Positions 15,391-23,395 of a stretch of DNA of 23,395 nucleotides are shown in pieces. Each line of letters starts with the position of its first letter. The stretch's first letter is position 1. This DNA is from Bacteroides sp. GTDB taxonomy: Bacteria; Bacteroidota; Bacteroidia; Bacteroidales; Bacteroidaceae. The DNA lies in the NCBI GenBank assembly GCA_021204375.1, contig JAJPZL010000200.1, positions 1 through 23,395 of the forward strand, given 5' to 3'. A model generated the notes under the pieces. That model was not told the origin of the DNA. It made no database searches and saw nothing but the letters and a program-made list of their open reading frames with translations. The translations under genes and the position numbers were made by a program.

Positions 15391-17763
15391 ATGACGTGGA
15401 GTTATCTGAAAATAGCCTTTCGGGCGATGAGGAGATACAGAGTACAGCATCTCATTACCATAACGGCTATCGCTGTGGGATTTACCTGCTTTATCATGGG
15501 TGCTTACTGGTATTACTGGGAACGCCATTTTGATACGTTCCATCCGGAATATGAACGTATATATGCTCTTACTACCCATGGACTGACCCGGACGGCAGAC
15601 GGACGGCTGGCTGAGAGACATCAGATCCATGTATCGGTCGAACAGGAGATAGCCGGTTTTCCGGAAGTGGAAAGTTTTACCTGGGTCCGGTCGCATTCTT
15701 ATACCTCCCGGAAGGATCAGGATTATATAGGGCTGGTAGTAGATAGCCTGTTTTTCTCCTATTTTTTTAGTGATTTTGTGGATGGAACTTGGAAAGGAAT
15801 TCCTTTTGATCAGGAATATATTATCCTGACCGAATCTATGGCCTACCGAGAGTTTGGTCATCTGTATTGTACAGGCGAGCAGTTACAGGGAAAAAAAGAG
15901 ATTATATAGTGGCAGGAGTCATCAAAGATTATCCGGCGGGATCGGAGTTTATATTTGACTATCTTTTGCCCGGTACTCCCGGAACTGTGGGAGGAGGGAC
16001 CAACCGGTATACAACCTATATCAAGCTTCATAAAGGATCCGATGTAAAAAAGCTGAAAGAGAAAACAGAGGGGCTCAGGTATCGGGGAGAGTCTACCTTT
16101 TATATCCGCGATTCGGAAAACTGGCGTTTTCGCCTGCGTAGCCTTCCGGAAGTACATTTTACCTGTAACCATGAGCTTGAAGGGCGTTTTCGTAATATCC
16201 GGATGTTGGTTTGGGCAGGAGTCCTGGCTTTTATAAGTGCACTGATCAATCACCTGGTACTTTTTATCGGTCAGCAGCGAAAACGTGCTTTGCATAACCA
16301 TGCACTTAGTGTGATCGGTGCGGGTACCGGAAGTTTACTTTGGAAATCTGTTTGTGAATTATTATTTTCACTGATCGTGGCCTTTATAGGGGTTTTGGTG
16401 CTGATTGAATTGGTTTTCCCTTTTTTTTCAGGATTATACCCGTCTGGATGGGGGAGAAGGTATATATATAAAATATGTCAGAAGTATTGGATTTGGAAGG
16501 CTGATGTTTGCATCCGGATTTGCTTTTCTGCTGTGTGTGGTTATATATACGGCTATAGTAATGATCCCTGCGGTAACTATGTTACGCAACCGTAACACGC
16601 TGACTCACCGGAATTGGAGACGGGTATTGGTGGCTTTGCAGGTGGGTATCGGTTCTTTTTTCCTGATTATGTCTCTGGGAATGTTGAAGCAATTCCGGTT
16701 TATGGCCGATACAGATAAGGGAATGTCTGCTGAATCTATCTATCAGCTCCGGTTAGGGTTTTATACCACTGTAGAGGATGAGTGCGCGGCTATTTGTGAA
16801 GAGTTGAAAGCTTCTGCGTATGTGGAAGAGGTGACCAAGGTCTATTCTACTCTTGTTTTACTATCCAACGGACAATTTAATGCGGGTGATTTCTTTTATC
16901 TCTCCGGAAGGGAAAAGGGGATGGAGTCTGATAATATAATGTATGTAGAAGAGAATTTTCTGTCGTTTTTTGGTATGAAGCTAAAAGAAGGGCGGTGGCT
17001 GAAGTATGATGCACAGTGGCAATATGTTATCAATGAAGCAGGTGCTGTTCAGTTAGGGATCTCCACTGTAGGGGAGGGAATTGTTTCCGAAGGAAGTTAC
17101 CGGCCCCAACTTCTTACGGGGGTCCTGAAAAATTATCATTATGCGCCTTTCCGCTTTCCGGTTGATAAGGTCATAATCCGACTCTATCATCCGGAACATG
17201 ACGAAAAAAACTTCCACGAAAAATTTATCTATGTCAAAATAGCACCCTGGGCAGAAAAAGAGGCTCTTGACTATATCCGTATGGTGTACGATCGGTATGA
17301 AAAAGGAGAAATACCTCCGGATAAGCAGATTGTTTCTTTAAGCGATATGATGGATTCATTTAATGAGCCTGAGAAGAAGTTATTCCGGGTATTTTCGGTT
17401 CTCTCCCTGATCTCTGTACTGATCTCTTCTTTCGGGATTTATACACTGGTCTCTTTTTCTGCACAGCAGCGTAGAAGGGAGATTGCTATCCGGAAGGTGA
17501 ACGGAGCCGGTTTTATGGATGTTTTTAAACTTTTTACCCGGGAATATGTATGGCTGGCACTTATCGGGAATGCGCTGGCTCTTCCGGTAAGTTTTCTTTT
17601 CCTGAATAATTGGCTAAAGGAGTATGTTTATCGTATCACTCCGGGTATAGGATTGTTCTTACCGGTATTTTGTATAACTTCCCTGATCGTGGCTGTTTCG
17701 GTAGCACTTCGTATGGGGGAAGCTGCTGCTGCCAATCCTGCCGAAGCAACCCGGGTGATTTAA
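15391..17763 (+). pseudogene. FtsX/MacB-type ABC permease 2, two frameshifts
   Basis: Second permease, paralogous to the one 14 bases upstream. Both start with LKIAFR or IKIAFR, carry ...DTFH or NTFH after the first helix, and end in RRREIAIRKVNGA or RRKEIAVRKINGA plus FTREY, three helices and AAANPAE or AVANPAE. Frame 1 stops at 15907-15909; one more A in the run 15891-15897 gives LQGKKRDYIVAGVIKDYP. Frame 2 changes at the T8 run 16431-16438; seven Ts give FPFFQDYTRLDGGEGIYIKYV. Restored length is about 790 residues. Again the two shifts cancel. A heterodimer of the two permeases, served by the ATPase encoded downstream, is the obvious inference. Confidence 0.82.
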
Positions 17764-17791
17764 TAGTGTATTTATTTAAACAGATAATAGT

Positions 17792-18466
17792 ATGATCAAA
17801 ACTGTAAATTTACGAAAGATCTTCCGCACAGACGAGGTGGAAACGTGGGCTCTGAACGATATTAACCTGCATATCGCCGAAGGGGAATTTGTAGCGGTAA
17901 TGAGGCCTTCGGGTTGTAGTAAATCAACCCTGCTCAATATCCTGGGATTGCTGGATAATCCGACATCCGGTTCTTACCTGCTTAACGGACAGGAAGTGGC
18001 GGGTTTTACCGAATCGCAGCGTACCTCACTCCGGAAAGGGAGTGATCGGATTTGTTTTCCAGAGTTTTAACCTGATCGATGAACTCACCGTGTTTGAGAA
18101 TATTGAACTTCCCCTGCTTTATATGGGAGTTTCCGCCTCTCTTCGGAAAGAGAGGGTAAACAAAGTAATGGAACGGATGGGAATTACCCACCGGGAAAAA
18201 CATTTTCCACAACAGCTCTCCGGGGGCAGCAACAACGTGTGACGATAGCCCGGGCCGTAGTAGCAGAGCCTAAACTGATCCTGGCCGACGAGCCTACCGA
18301 TAACCTGGATTCCCGGAATGGAAAAGAGGTGATGCAACTGCTTACGGAACTCAATAAAGAGGGGACTACTATAGTGATGGTTACTCACTCTCAGCGGAAT
18401 GCAGGCTACGCTTCGCGTACTATCAATTTGTTCGACGGACAGCTTATTACGGAGGTTAAGGTGTGA
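17792..18466 (+). pseudogene. LolD/MacB-type ABC ATPase, two frameshifts and altered nucleotide-binding motifs
   Basis: Energises the permeases encoded upstream, starting 28 bases after permease 2. Restored length is about 224 residues, normal for LolD/MacB ATPases. The Q-loop region reads GFVFQSFNLIDELTVFENIELPL and the H-switch VTHSQ. The first shift lies in the GGG at 18038-18040 (GG would give RKGVIGFVFQ), and the second in the G5 run at 18222-18226 (G6 would restore the signature LSGGQQQR). Walker A reads RPSGCSKST instead of GPSGCGKST, so two glycines are lost (AGG for GGG, AGT for GGT). After Walker B, PTDNLDS stands where PTGNLDS is usual (GAT for GGT). All three are G-to-A changes at sites that are almost invariant. 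Loss of the glycine before the Walker A lysine should abolish ATP binding, so this gene looks genuinely dead, unless the base calls are wrong. Confidence 0.82.
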
Positions 18467-18508
18467 ATTCCACACTTTAACTTTTGTTTCTAAATTAGGG
18501 TGGGAGTG

Positions 18509-18539
18509 TTTTGTAATTAAATTAATAAAGTTAAATTTG
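18509..18539 (+). promoter_or_regulatory. Bacteroidetes promoter of pfp
   Basis: TTTTG (18509-18513) and TAAATTTG (18532-18539) fit the -33 TTTG and -7 TAnnTTTG elements with 18 bases between them. The leader would be about 45 bases. This is the clearest primary-sigma promoter in the window. Confidence 0.72.
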
Positions 18540-18589
18540 CAACACATTAAAACGAGATTACTCATATCTTTATATAAAAATAGAATAAA

Positions 18590-20239
18590 ATGACAAAAAG
18601 TGCATTACAGATAGCAAGAGCTGCTTATCAACCCAAATTACCGAAAGCTTTACGTGGTAATGTAAAAGCTGTAGAAGGAGCACCGACTCAATCGGTAGCC
18701 GATCAGGAAGCTATTAAGGAACTCTTTCCGAATACGTACGGAATACCGGTTATTACATTTGAAGAGAGCGCTGAAAATGTTCAGCTTCCGGCTATCAATG
18801 TAGGCGTTATCCTTTCGGGCGGTCAGGCTCCGGGCGGACACAATGTGATCTCCGGGATCTTTGACGGTATTAAGAAGCTGAATCCCGAAAGTAAATTGTA
18901 TGGCTTTATTCTGGGCCCGGGCGGACTGGTTGAGCACAACTACAAAGAACTGACTGCTGATATTATTGATGAGTATCGTAATACGGGTGGTTTTGATATC
19001 ATCGGTTCCGGACGTACCAAACTGGAAAAAGAGTCTCAGTTTGACAAAGGATTGGAGATACTGAAACAACTTAATATTCAGGCACTCGTGATCATTGGGG
19101 GGGATGACTCCAATACCAATGCCTGTGTACTGGCGGAGTATTATGCAGCTAAAAATACAGGTGTACAGGTGATCGGATGTCCGAAAACCATTGACGGTGA
19201 CCTTAAAAATGAGATGATTGAAGCCTCTTTCGGTTTTGATACTGCCTGTAAAGTATACTCGGAAGTGATCGGTAATATTGAGCGCGACTGTAATTCGGCA
19301 CGTAAATACTGGCATTTTATTAAACTGATGGGGCGCTCGGCTTCGCACATAGCACTCGAGTGTGCTTTGCAGACTCAGCCTAACCTTTGTATTATCTCCG
19401 AAGAGGTAGAAGCTAAAAACATGTCACTAGATGATGTGGTGACTTACATCGCCCAGGCTGTGGCCAATCGTGCCGCCCAGGGAAATAACTACGGAACGGT
19501 GTTGATACCGGAAGGATTGATCGAGTTCATCCCGGCTATGAAAAAGCTGATCGCTGAGTTGAACGATTTCCTGGCTGCCAATGCCGAAGAGTTTGCCCAT
19601 ATTAAGAAATCGCATCAGCGTGATTATATTATTTCCAAACTCTCCAAGGAGAATGCGGAGATCTATGCAAGCCTTCCCGAGGGTGTAGCCCGTCAGCTTA
19701 CACTGGATCGGGACCCGCATGGAAATGTACAGGTATCCCTGATCGAGACAGAAAAGCTGCTGAGTGATATGGTGGCCGTAAAGCTTGCCCAGTGGAAAGA
19801 TGAAGGAAAATATGTGGGTAAATTTGCTGCCCAGCACCATTTCTTCGGTTATGAGGGACGTTGTGCAGCTCCTTCCAACTACGATGCGGATTATTGTTAT
19901 TTGTTAGGTTATACGGCATCCAGACTGATCGCTGCCGGTAAAACAGGATATATGTCTTCTGTGCGTAATACTACAGCTCCTGTCGGGGAGTGGATCGCAG
20001 GGGGAGTGCCTATCACCATGATGATGAATATGGAGCGCCGTCACGGTGAAATGAAACCGGTTATCCAGAAAGCTTTGGTGAAGCTGGACGGTGCACCTTT
20101 CAAAAGGTTTGCAGAGATGCGTGATCAGTGGACGATCACTACGGATTATGTATATCCGGGACCGATCCAGTATTTCGGACCTACCGAAGTATGTGATCAA
20201 CCCACTAAAACTTTGTTGTTGGAACAAGGTAAAGCGTAA
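18590..20239 (+). CDS. pfp: Diphosphate--fructose-6-phosphate 1-phosphotransferase
   Basis: Cytosolic glycolytic enzyme that phosphorylates fructose-6-phosphate with pyrophosphate, reversibly. The 549-residue length is that of the long (group II, plant-beta-like) PPi-PFK clade. Motifs in order: [13 protein letters not shown] (73-85), [20 protein letters not shown] (168-178, where the Asp replaces the ATP-type glycine and points to PPi use), [10 protein letters not shown] (198-207, catalytic TIDGD) and [16 protein letters not shown] (247-262). The frame is intact. It has its own promoter and is followed by a terminator, so it is monocistronic. It is not linked to the damaged export operon that ends 123 bases upstream. 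Confidence 0.96.
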   Translation: MTKSALQIARAAYQPKLPKALRGNVKAVEGAPTQSVADQEAIKELFPNTYGIPVITFEESAENVQLPAINVGVILSGGQAPGGHNVISGIFDGIKKLNPESKLYGFILGPGGLVEHNYKELTADIIDEYRNTGGFDIIGSGRTKLEKESQFDKGLEILKQLNIQALVIIGGDDSNTNACVLAEYYAAKNTGVQVIGCPKTIDGDLKNEMIEASFGFDTACKVYSEVIGNIERDCNSARKYWHFIKLMGRSASHIALECALQTQPNLCIISEEVEAKNMSLDDVVTYIAQAVANRAAQGNNYGTVLIPEGLIEFIPAMKKLIAELNDFLAANAEEFAHIKKSHQRDYIISKLSKENAEIYASLPEGVARQLTLDRDPHGNVQVSLIETEKLLSDMVAVKLAQWKDEGKYVGKFAAQHHFFGYEGRCAAPSNYDADYCYLLGYTASRLIAAGKTGYMSSVRNTTAPVGEWIAGGVPITMMMNMERRHGEMKPVIQKALVKLDGAPFKRFAEMRDQWTITTDYVYPGPIQYFGPTEVCDQPTKTLLLEQGKA

Positions 20240-20298
20240 CGTAGTTATAAGGTATAGGCTCTTTCCGCATATATGGGCCGGAAAGGGTGAGAACAAAC

Positions 20299-20339
20299 TG
20301 AGAAGTGCGGATCAACTTTTATTCTGCGCTTCTCATTTT
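20299..20339 (+). terminator. Intrinsic terminator after pfp
   Basis: A 13-bp stem pairs TGAGAAGTGCGGA (20299-20311) with TCTGCGCTTCTCA (20323-20335), with two G-U pairs and an 11-base loop, followed by TTTT (20336-20339). A weaker stem (CTTTCCG/CGGAAAG, about 20260-20284) precedes it. Confidence 0.75.
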
Positions 20340-20436
20340 GTTAATAAACAATTTGGCTGTTTACTTGTAATATAGTTAATTTACACAGAAAACATAGTCG
20401 GTAATTATGGAGTGTGTAATCCCTGTTAGGTAATAA

Positions 20437-21294
20437 ATGGCAAATCTTAAACCCAAACGGAATCCCCGCAGACCTGTTTCAACCAGGCGTCGCACAACGA
20501 CCCGGAAGAAGCGGTGTAATCCCCCTGTACAGCATAAACCGCGCTGGGTGATTGGCCTTCTTGCTGTTTTTGCCGTCCTGCTTATCACAGGAAGTTTCTA
20601 CTACTATTTTGTACGTCCTTATTCCTATCGCTGGAAACCTTGTTACGGACACCAGGCCTATGAAGTATGCATACCCTATGGATTTGCTATTCATGGCATT
20701 GATATCTCCCATTACCAGGGTGCTGTTAACTGGAGTGTACTGGCACTGAATCAACAAAACCGCTATCCGCTTCGTTTTGTCTTTATGAAAGCTACCGAAG
20801 GGGGAGATCTGGCCGACTCTACTTTCCAGAATAATTTTGCAGCGGCCCGGGAGCATGGCTTTATACGGGGGGCTTACCACTTTTATAATCCCCGTACCGA
20901 TGCAGTGAATCAAGCCGACTTCTTTACTAATACGGTAAAACTGGAAAAGGGAGACCTTCCTCCGGTACTTAATATTGAGATAACCGGCAAAAAAGAGAAG
21001 AACGAACTGGTGAACAGCCTTAAGATCTGGCTCCAGCGGATAGAGTCTTATTATAAAGTAAAACCTATCCTGTATACCTCCTATAAATTCCGGCAACGCT
21101 TTTTAGACGATCCCTTCTTTGATAATTATCCTTACTGGATCGCACATTATTATGTTGATTCGGTACGCTATGAAGGAGAATGGCACTTCTGGCAGCATAC
21201 GGATGTAGGAAGAGTACCGGGTATTAAAGAGGAGGTCGACCTGAATGTTTTTAACGGAACCCTGGAAGAACTCTACGGACTTACTATCCAATAA
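20437..21294 (+). CDS. Membrane-anchored GH25 muramidase (lysozyme)
   Basis: Cleaves the glycan strand of peptidoglycan. The 285-residue protein starts with a very basic cytosolic segment (residues 1-37, many Arg/Lys) and one transmembrane helix (about 38-58), so the catalytic domain is periplasmic. The GH25 domain runs from 85 to the end: HGIDISHYQG (86-95, first catalytic Asp at 89), FVFMKATEGGDLAD, GFIRGAYHFY (141-150), GDLPPVLNIEITG (172-184), PILYTSY, YPYWIAHY, WHFWQHTD and VDLNVFNG. The catalytic DxE pair, normally VLDIE, here reads VLNIE: the Asp is Asn179 while Glu181 is kept. That is a single G-to-A change and may weaken activity. The frame is otherwise intact. It lies downstream of the pfp terminator; only a weak own promoter is visible (TTTG at 20352). 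Confidence 0.92.
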   Translation: MANLKPKRNPRRPVSTRRRTTTRKKRCNPPVQHKPRWVIGLLAVFAVLLITGSFYYYFVRPYSYRWKPCYGHQAYEVCIPYGFAIHGIDISHYQGAVNWSVLALNQQNRYPLRFVFMKATEGGDLADSTFQNNFAAAREHGFIRGAYHFYNPRTDAVNQADFFTNTVKLEKGDLPPVLNIEITGKKEKNELVNSLKIWLQRIESYYKVKPILYTSYKFRQRFLDDPFFDNYPYWIAHYYVDSVRYEGEWHFWQHTDVGRVPGIKEEVDLNVFNGTLEELYGLTIQ

Positions 21295-21300
21295 ATGAAA

Positions 21301-21335
21301 TACCCGCAGAATATCGCATCCTACGGGTACTTTTT
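21301..21335 (+). terminator. Intrinsic terminator after the GH25 gene
   Basis: TACCCGCAG (21301-21309) pairs with CTACGGGTA (21321-21329) with one mismatch, followed by C and T5 (21331-21335), seven bases after the muramidase stop. The rest of the gap to 21503 shows only a 9-base direct repeat TTTATGATC (21425 and 21441). Confidence 0.7.
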
Positions 21336-21503
21336 AACCTATTAACTGTGTTTTAATTAAAAGTTAACCTGTCTGTTCCTTTTTACCTCTGATCCTATTA
21401 CCAACTTCATCTTTACCTAACCAATTTATGATCGAATGCCTTTATGATCTATCTATTCCTCACTGACAAACACCGTTAACAGGCAGAGTCTCTTTTATTA
21501 TCT

Positions 21504-23138
21504 TTATTTGAGGTATTCTTTAAGAGCGCAGTCGGATCTTTTCAATCCCTCCACGATACTTCTGGCATTTAATTCGGCCCCTTTCAGGGAAGTATGGGTA
21601 TGATCGTTCTTGAAATATTTTTCTATCTTCTTTTTACTCATCTTGTCAAATTTAGCTGCTGATATTTCATTGAGGTCAATAAAACAGCTACCGGTCCTTT
21701 CTGCTACCTGGCGCGACCATAGGCCATAGCTATCTGCATTCCGGCGGATACGCCCCTGGTTGTCCCACTGTTTTCGGGGTGTGTGGCTCAATACAATAGG
21801 AGTCGCTCCTTTCTCCTGGGTATCCAGAACAATTTTGCGGATGTACCATCCGAACGGATAAATCACCTGGTATTTACCAGTCTTCTCCATCAGCATTACC
21901 TGGCTCTCGTCGCTTGCGCCTTTCAGTGTTTCCCGGGCTTTGCCTACATTAATATCTCCTCCGTCATTGTGTCCGAACTGGATGATCACAAAGTCACCCG
22001 GTTGCAAGGCATTATATACCTTTTCCCAACGTCCTTCATCTATAAAAGTACGGCTGCTTCGTCCTGCCATCGCGCAGTTCTCAACCGTGATCTTTTTACT
22101 ATCAAAAAATTTACCGATCACGCTTCCCCAGCCCCACATATCATCTTTTTTCTCATCTGTATTCTTCACTGTGGAGTCTCCGATAGTAAAGACTACCGGA
22201 TGATTACCTACCCGGCTTGAGCCTGTAAGGGTGTCTTTTTGTACGGGTTTCAGGTATTTGCTGAGTTCAATATCCGGACGCATCCGCAATCCTTCGGCAG
22301 CTGATTCCGCATTTACACGGGCACCCAGTTCACTGGTATGGATCCGGTCCAGGTAGAACATCATCTTCACCTTCTCTTTCCCGAACTGTTCATACTTCTG
22401 TGCCGTAATTTCGTTCAGGTCAATGAAGGGAATATTCTGTTCTTCAGCAATCTGTTTAGACCATAAGCCAAACGTTTTGTTGACACGGGTTACAACGGTG
22501 CTATCCTGGTCATCCCAGGCATTGCGGGGAGTCAGGGAGAATAGAATAGGGTAGGCGCCTTTATCCTTTACATCCTGTATATATTTACGCATATACTCTC
22601 CGAAGGTATAGACAGTCTCTTCTTCGCCGGTCTCTTTGATGGTTACACGAAGGGTATCTTTTCCGATACCGGGAATAGAAGCGCGGGCGCGCCCTTCATC
22701 ATACGGGCCGTTATCGTTATGTCCCAGTTCAATAATAACCCAGTCTCCCGGACGGATTCCTTCGCGTACATCCGCCCAGAGGTTCTTGTAAAAAGTACGG
22801 CTACTGGTTCCCCCCAATGCATGGTTCTCTACCGTTATTTGATTGTCATCAAAATAGTCGGGTGCGAAGTATCCCCACCCCCATTGTCCGTTGTTACCGT
22901 TACCCAGTGTTCCGGTACGCATGGTAGAGTTACCTATTAAAAAGAGAACGGGATTATCACCTTTTCGGGTAGAGCCGGGAGCAGGTCTTGCCATCCGGGC
23001 AATATTTAAACTATCCAGTGTGTTATCAATGACCTTGTTTACATACTCCATGGGTCCTGATACCTGATTGTTCTGGGCCTGAACCTGCCAGGCGAACAAA
23101 TATACCGCCATCAGGCTGTAGATACAAAAACGTTTCAT
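21504..23138 (-). CDS. Secreted tandem-SGNH esterase, rhamnogalacturonan acetylesterase-like (CE12)
   Basis: Probably removes acetyl groups from pectic polysaccharides in the periplasm or outside the cell. The 544-residue protein has a signal peptide (MKRFCIYSLMAVYLFAWQVQA) and two SGNH-hydrolase domains. Domain 1 (about 62-295): block I IGNST with Ser71, block II GGTSSRTF, block III GHND with Asn141, block V LDRIHTS with Asp264 and His267. Domain 2 (about 312-544): IGDST with Ser322, GRSSRTF, GHND with Asn391 and NDHTHTS with Asp512 and His515. Both catalytic sets are complete, although domain 1 has Asn for the Asp of the GDS motif. The two domains share many blocks (WGWG, RTF, TPR.WD, GLWS.Q, FIDLNEI), so they arose by duplication. 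The substrate is inferred from the family. The frame is intact, and no obvious promoter is present. Confidence 0.88.
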   Translation of the reverse strand: MKRFCIYSLMAVYLFAWQVQAQNNQVSGPMEYVNKVIDNTLDSLNIARMARPAPGSTRKGDNPVLFLIGNSTMRTGTLGNGNNGQWGWGYFAPDYFDDNQITVENHALGGTSSRTFYKNLWADVREGIRPGDWVIIELGHNDNGPYDEGRARASIPGIGKDTLRVTIKETGEEETVYTFGEYMRKYIQDVKDKGAYPILFSLTPRNAWDDQDSTVVTRVNKTFGLWSKQIAEEQNIPFIDLNEITAQKYEQFGKEKVKMMFYLDRIHTSELGARVNAESAAEGLRMRPDIELSKYLKPVQKDTLTGSSRVGNHPVVFTIGDSTVKNTDEKKDDMWGWGSVIGKFFDSKKITVENCAMAGRSSRTFIDEGRWEKVYNALQPGDFVIIQFGHNDGGDINVGKARETLKGASDESQVMLMEKTGKYQVIYPFGWYIRKIVLDTQEKGATPIVLSHTPRKQWDNQGRIRRNADSYGLWSRQVAERTGSCFIDLNEISAAKFDKMSKKKIEKYFKNDHTHTSLKGAELNARSIVEGLKRSDCALKEYLK

Positions 23139-23367
23139 GCTATAATTAGTTTCGGGTTTTAATTCGGAGGTAAAATTAGGGAAAAATGTCTATTTACCGA
23201 ATGGATATTTTATTCGTTTTCCTATATAATCGGACGGATATCCTGTGTTATAGTGTCCCTGGATATACTTGTGAAAGGAAAATATATAAAAATAATTGAA
23301 AGCCGTAGTAGATTAGAAGTAGTTGTTATTATCGGAAATCCATGAATCGCATTTAAAAGATGCCAGT

Positions 23368-23375
23368 TATTTTTG
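23368..23375 (+). promoter_or_regulatory. Possible -7 element for a gene beyond the window
   Basis: TATTTTTG fits TAnnTTTG in the AT-rich 257-base stretch upstream of the esterase gene. No -33 partner is clear and the gene it would serve is not in the window. Otherwise 23139-23395 shows no ORF, RNA gene or repeat. Confidence 0.25.
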
Positions 23376-23395
23376 TTTATCCTTCTGCATACAAA

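Overview
The window looks like the chromosome of a Bacteroidales bacterium, most likely a Parabacteroides-like (Tannerellaceae) gut commensal. Evidence: the rpsF-rpsR-rplI cluster and the punA-thiL pair have Bacteroidales-type proteins; several genes are preceded by the Bacteroidetes -7 element TAnnTTTG; there are Bacteroidetes-style lipoproteins, a long pyrophosphate-type phosphofructokinase and a two-domain SGNH acetylesterase. The genus is an inference from remembered protein similarity, not from a search.

Layout. 1-1190 (+): ribosomal genes rpsF, rpsR, rplI, closed by a strong terminator. 1209-3066 (-): punA then thiL, one transcription unit. 3202-4533 (-): a TetR-type regulator overlapping a DUF2271-like exported protein, with palindromic operator candidates upstream. 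4760-6775 (+): a baeRF3-like protein and two small lipoproteins, the second DUF4377-like. 6776-7454: a gene-free convergent region with three unrelated repeat structures (a triple-hairpin array of 29-bp period, helically phased CTATCAT boxes, and about six copies of a 22-bp tandem repeat). 7455-10141 (-): a sigma-54-dependent response regulator and its histidine kinase. 10302-18466 (+): an export operon of TolC-like factor, MacA-like adaptor, two tandem FtsX/MacB-type permeases and a LolD/MacB-type ATPase. 18590-21294 (+): pfp and a membrane-anchored GH25 muramidase. 21504-23138 (-): a secreted tandem-SGNH (CE12-like) esterase.

The most coherent system is the regulator-exporter pair. Two GTGC-N6-GCAC palindromes, 21 bp apart, lie about 85 to 110 bp upstream of a near-consensus sigma-54 promoter (TGGCACG-N4-TTGGA) in front of the TolC-like gene, and the divergent neighbour is an NtrC-type activator. 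This suggests a locally wired sigma-54 envelope-export circuit.

The second striking fact is damage. I count twelve single-base frameshifts, all in or next to homopolymer runs, three in-frame stops and one apparently lost start codon. They hit rpsF, rplI, the accessory genes at 3.2-6.8 kb and every gene of the export operon, while thiL, punA, tetR, the kinase, the regulator, pfp, GH25 and the esterase read through cleanly. The ribosomal hits and the homopolymer bias argue for base-calling or assembly error. The sparing of about 9.5 kb of coding sequence, and the altered glycines in the ATPase nucleotide-binding motifs, argue that some of the decay may be real. Raw reads or a sister genome would settle it.
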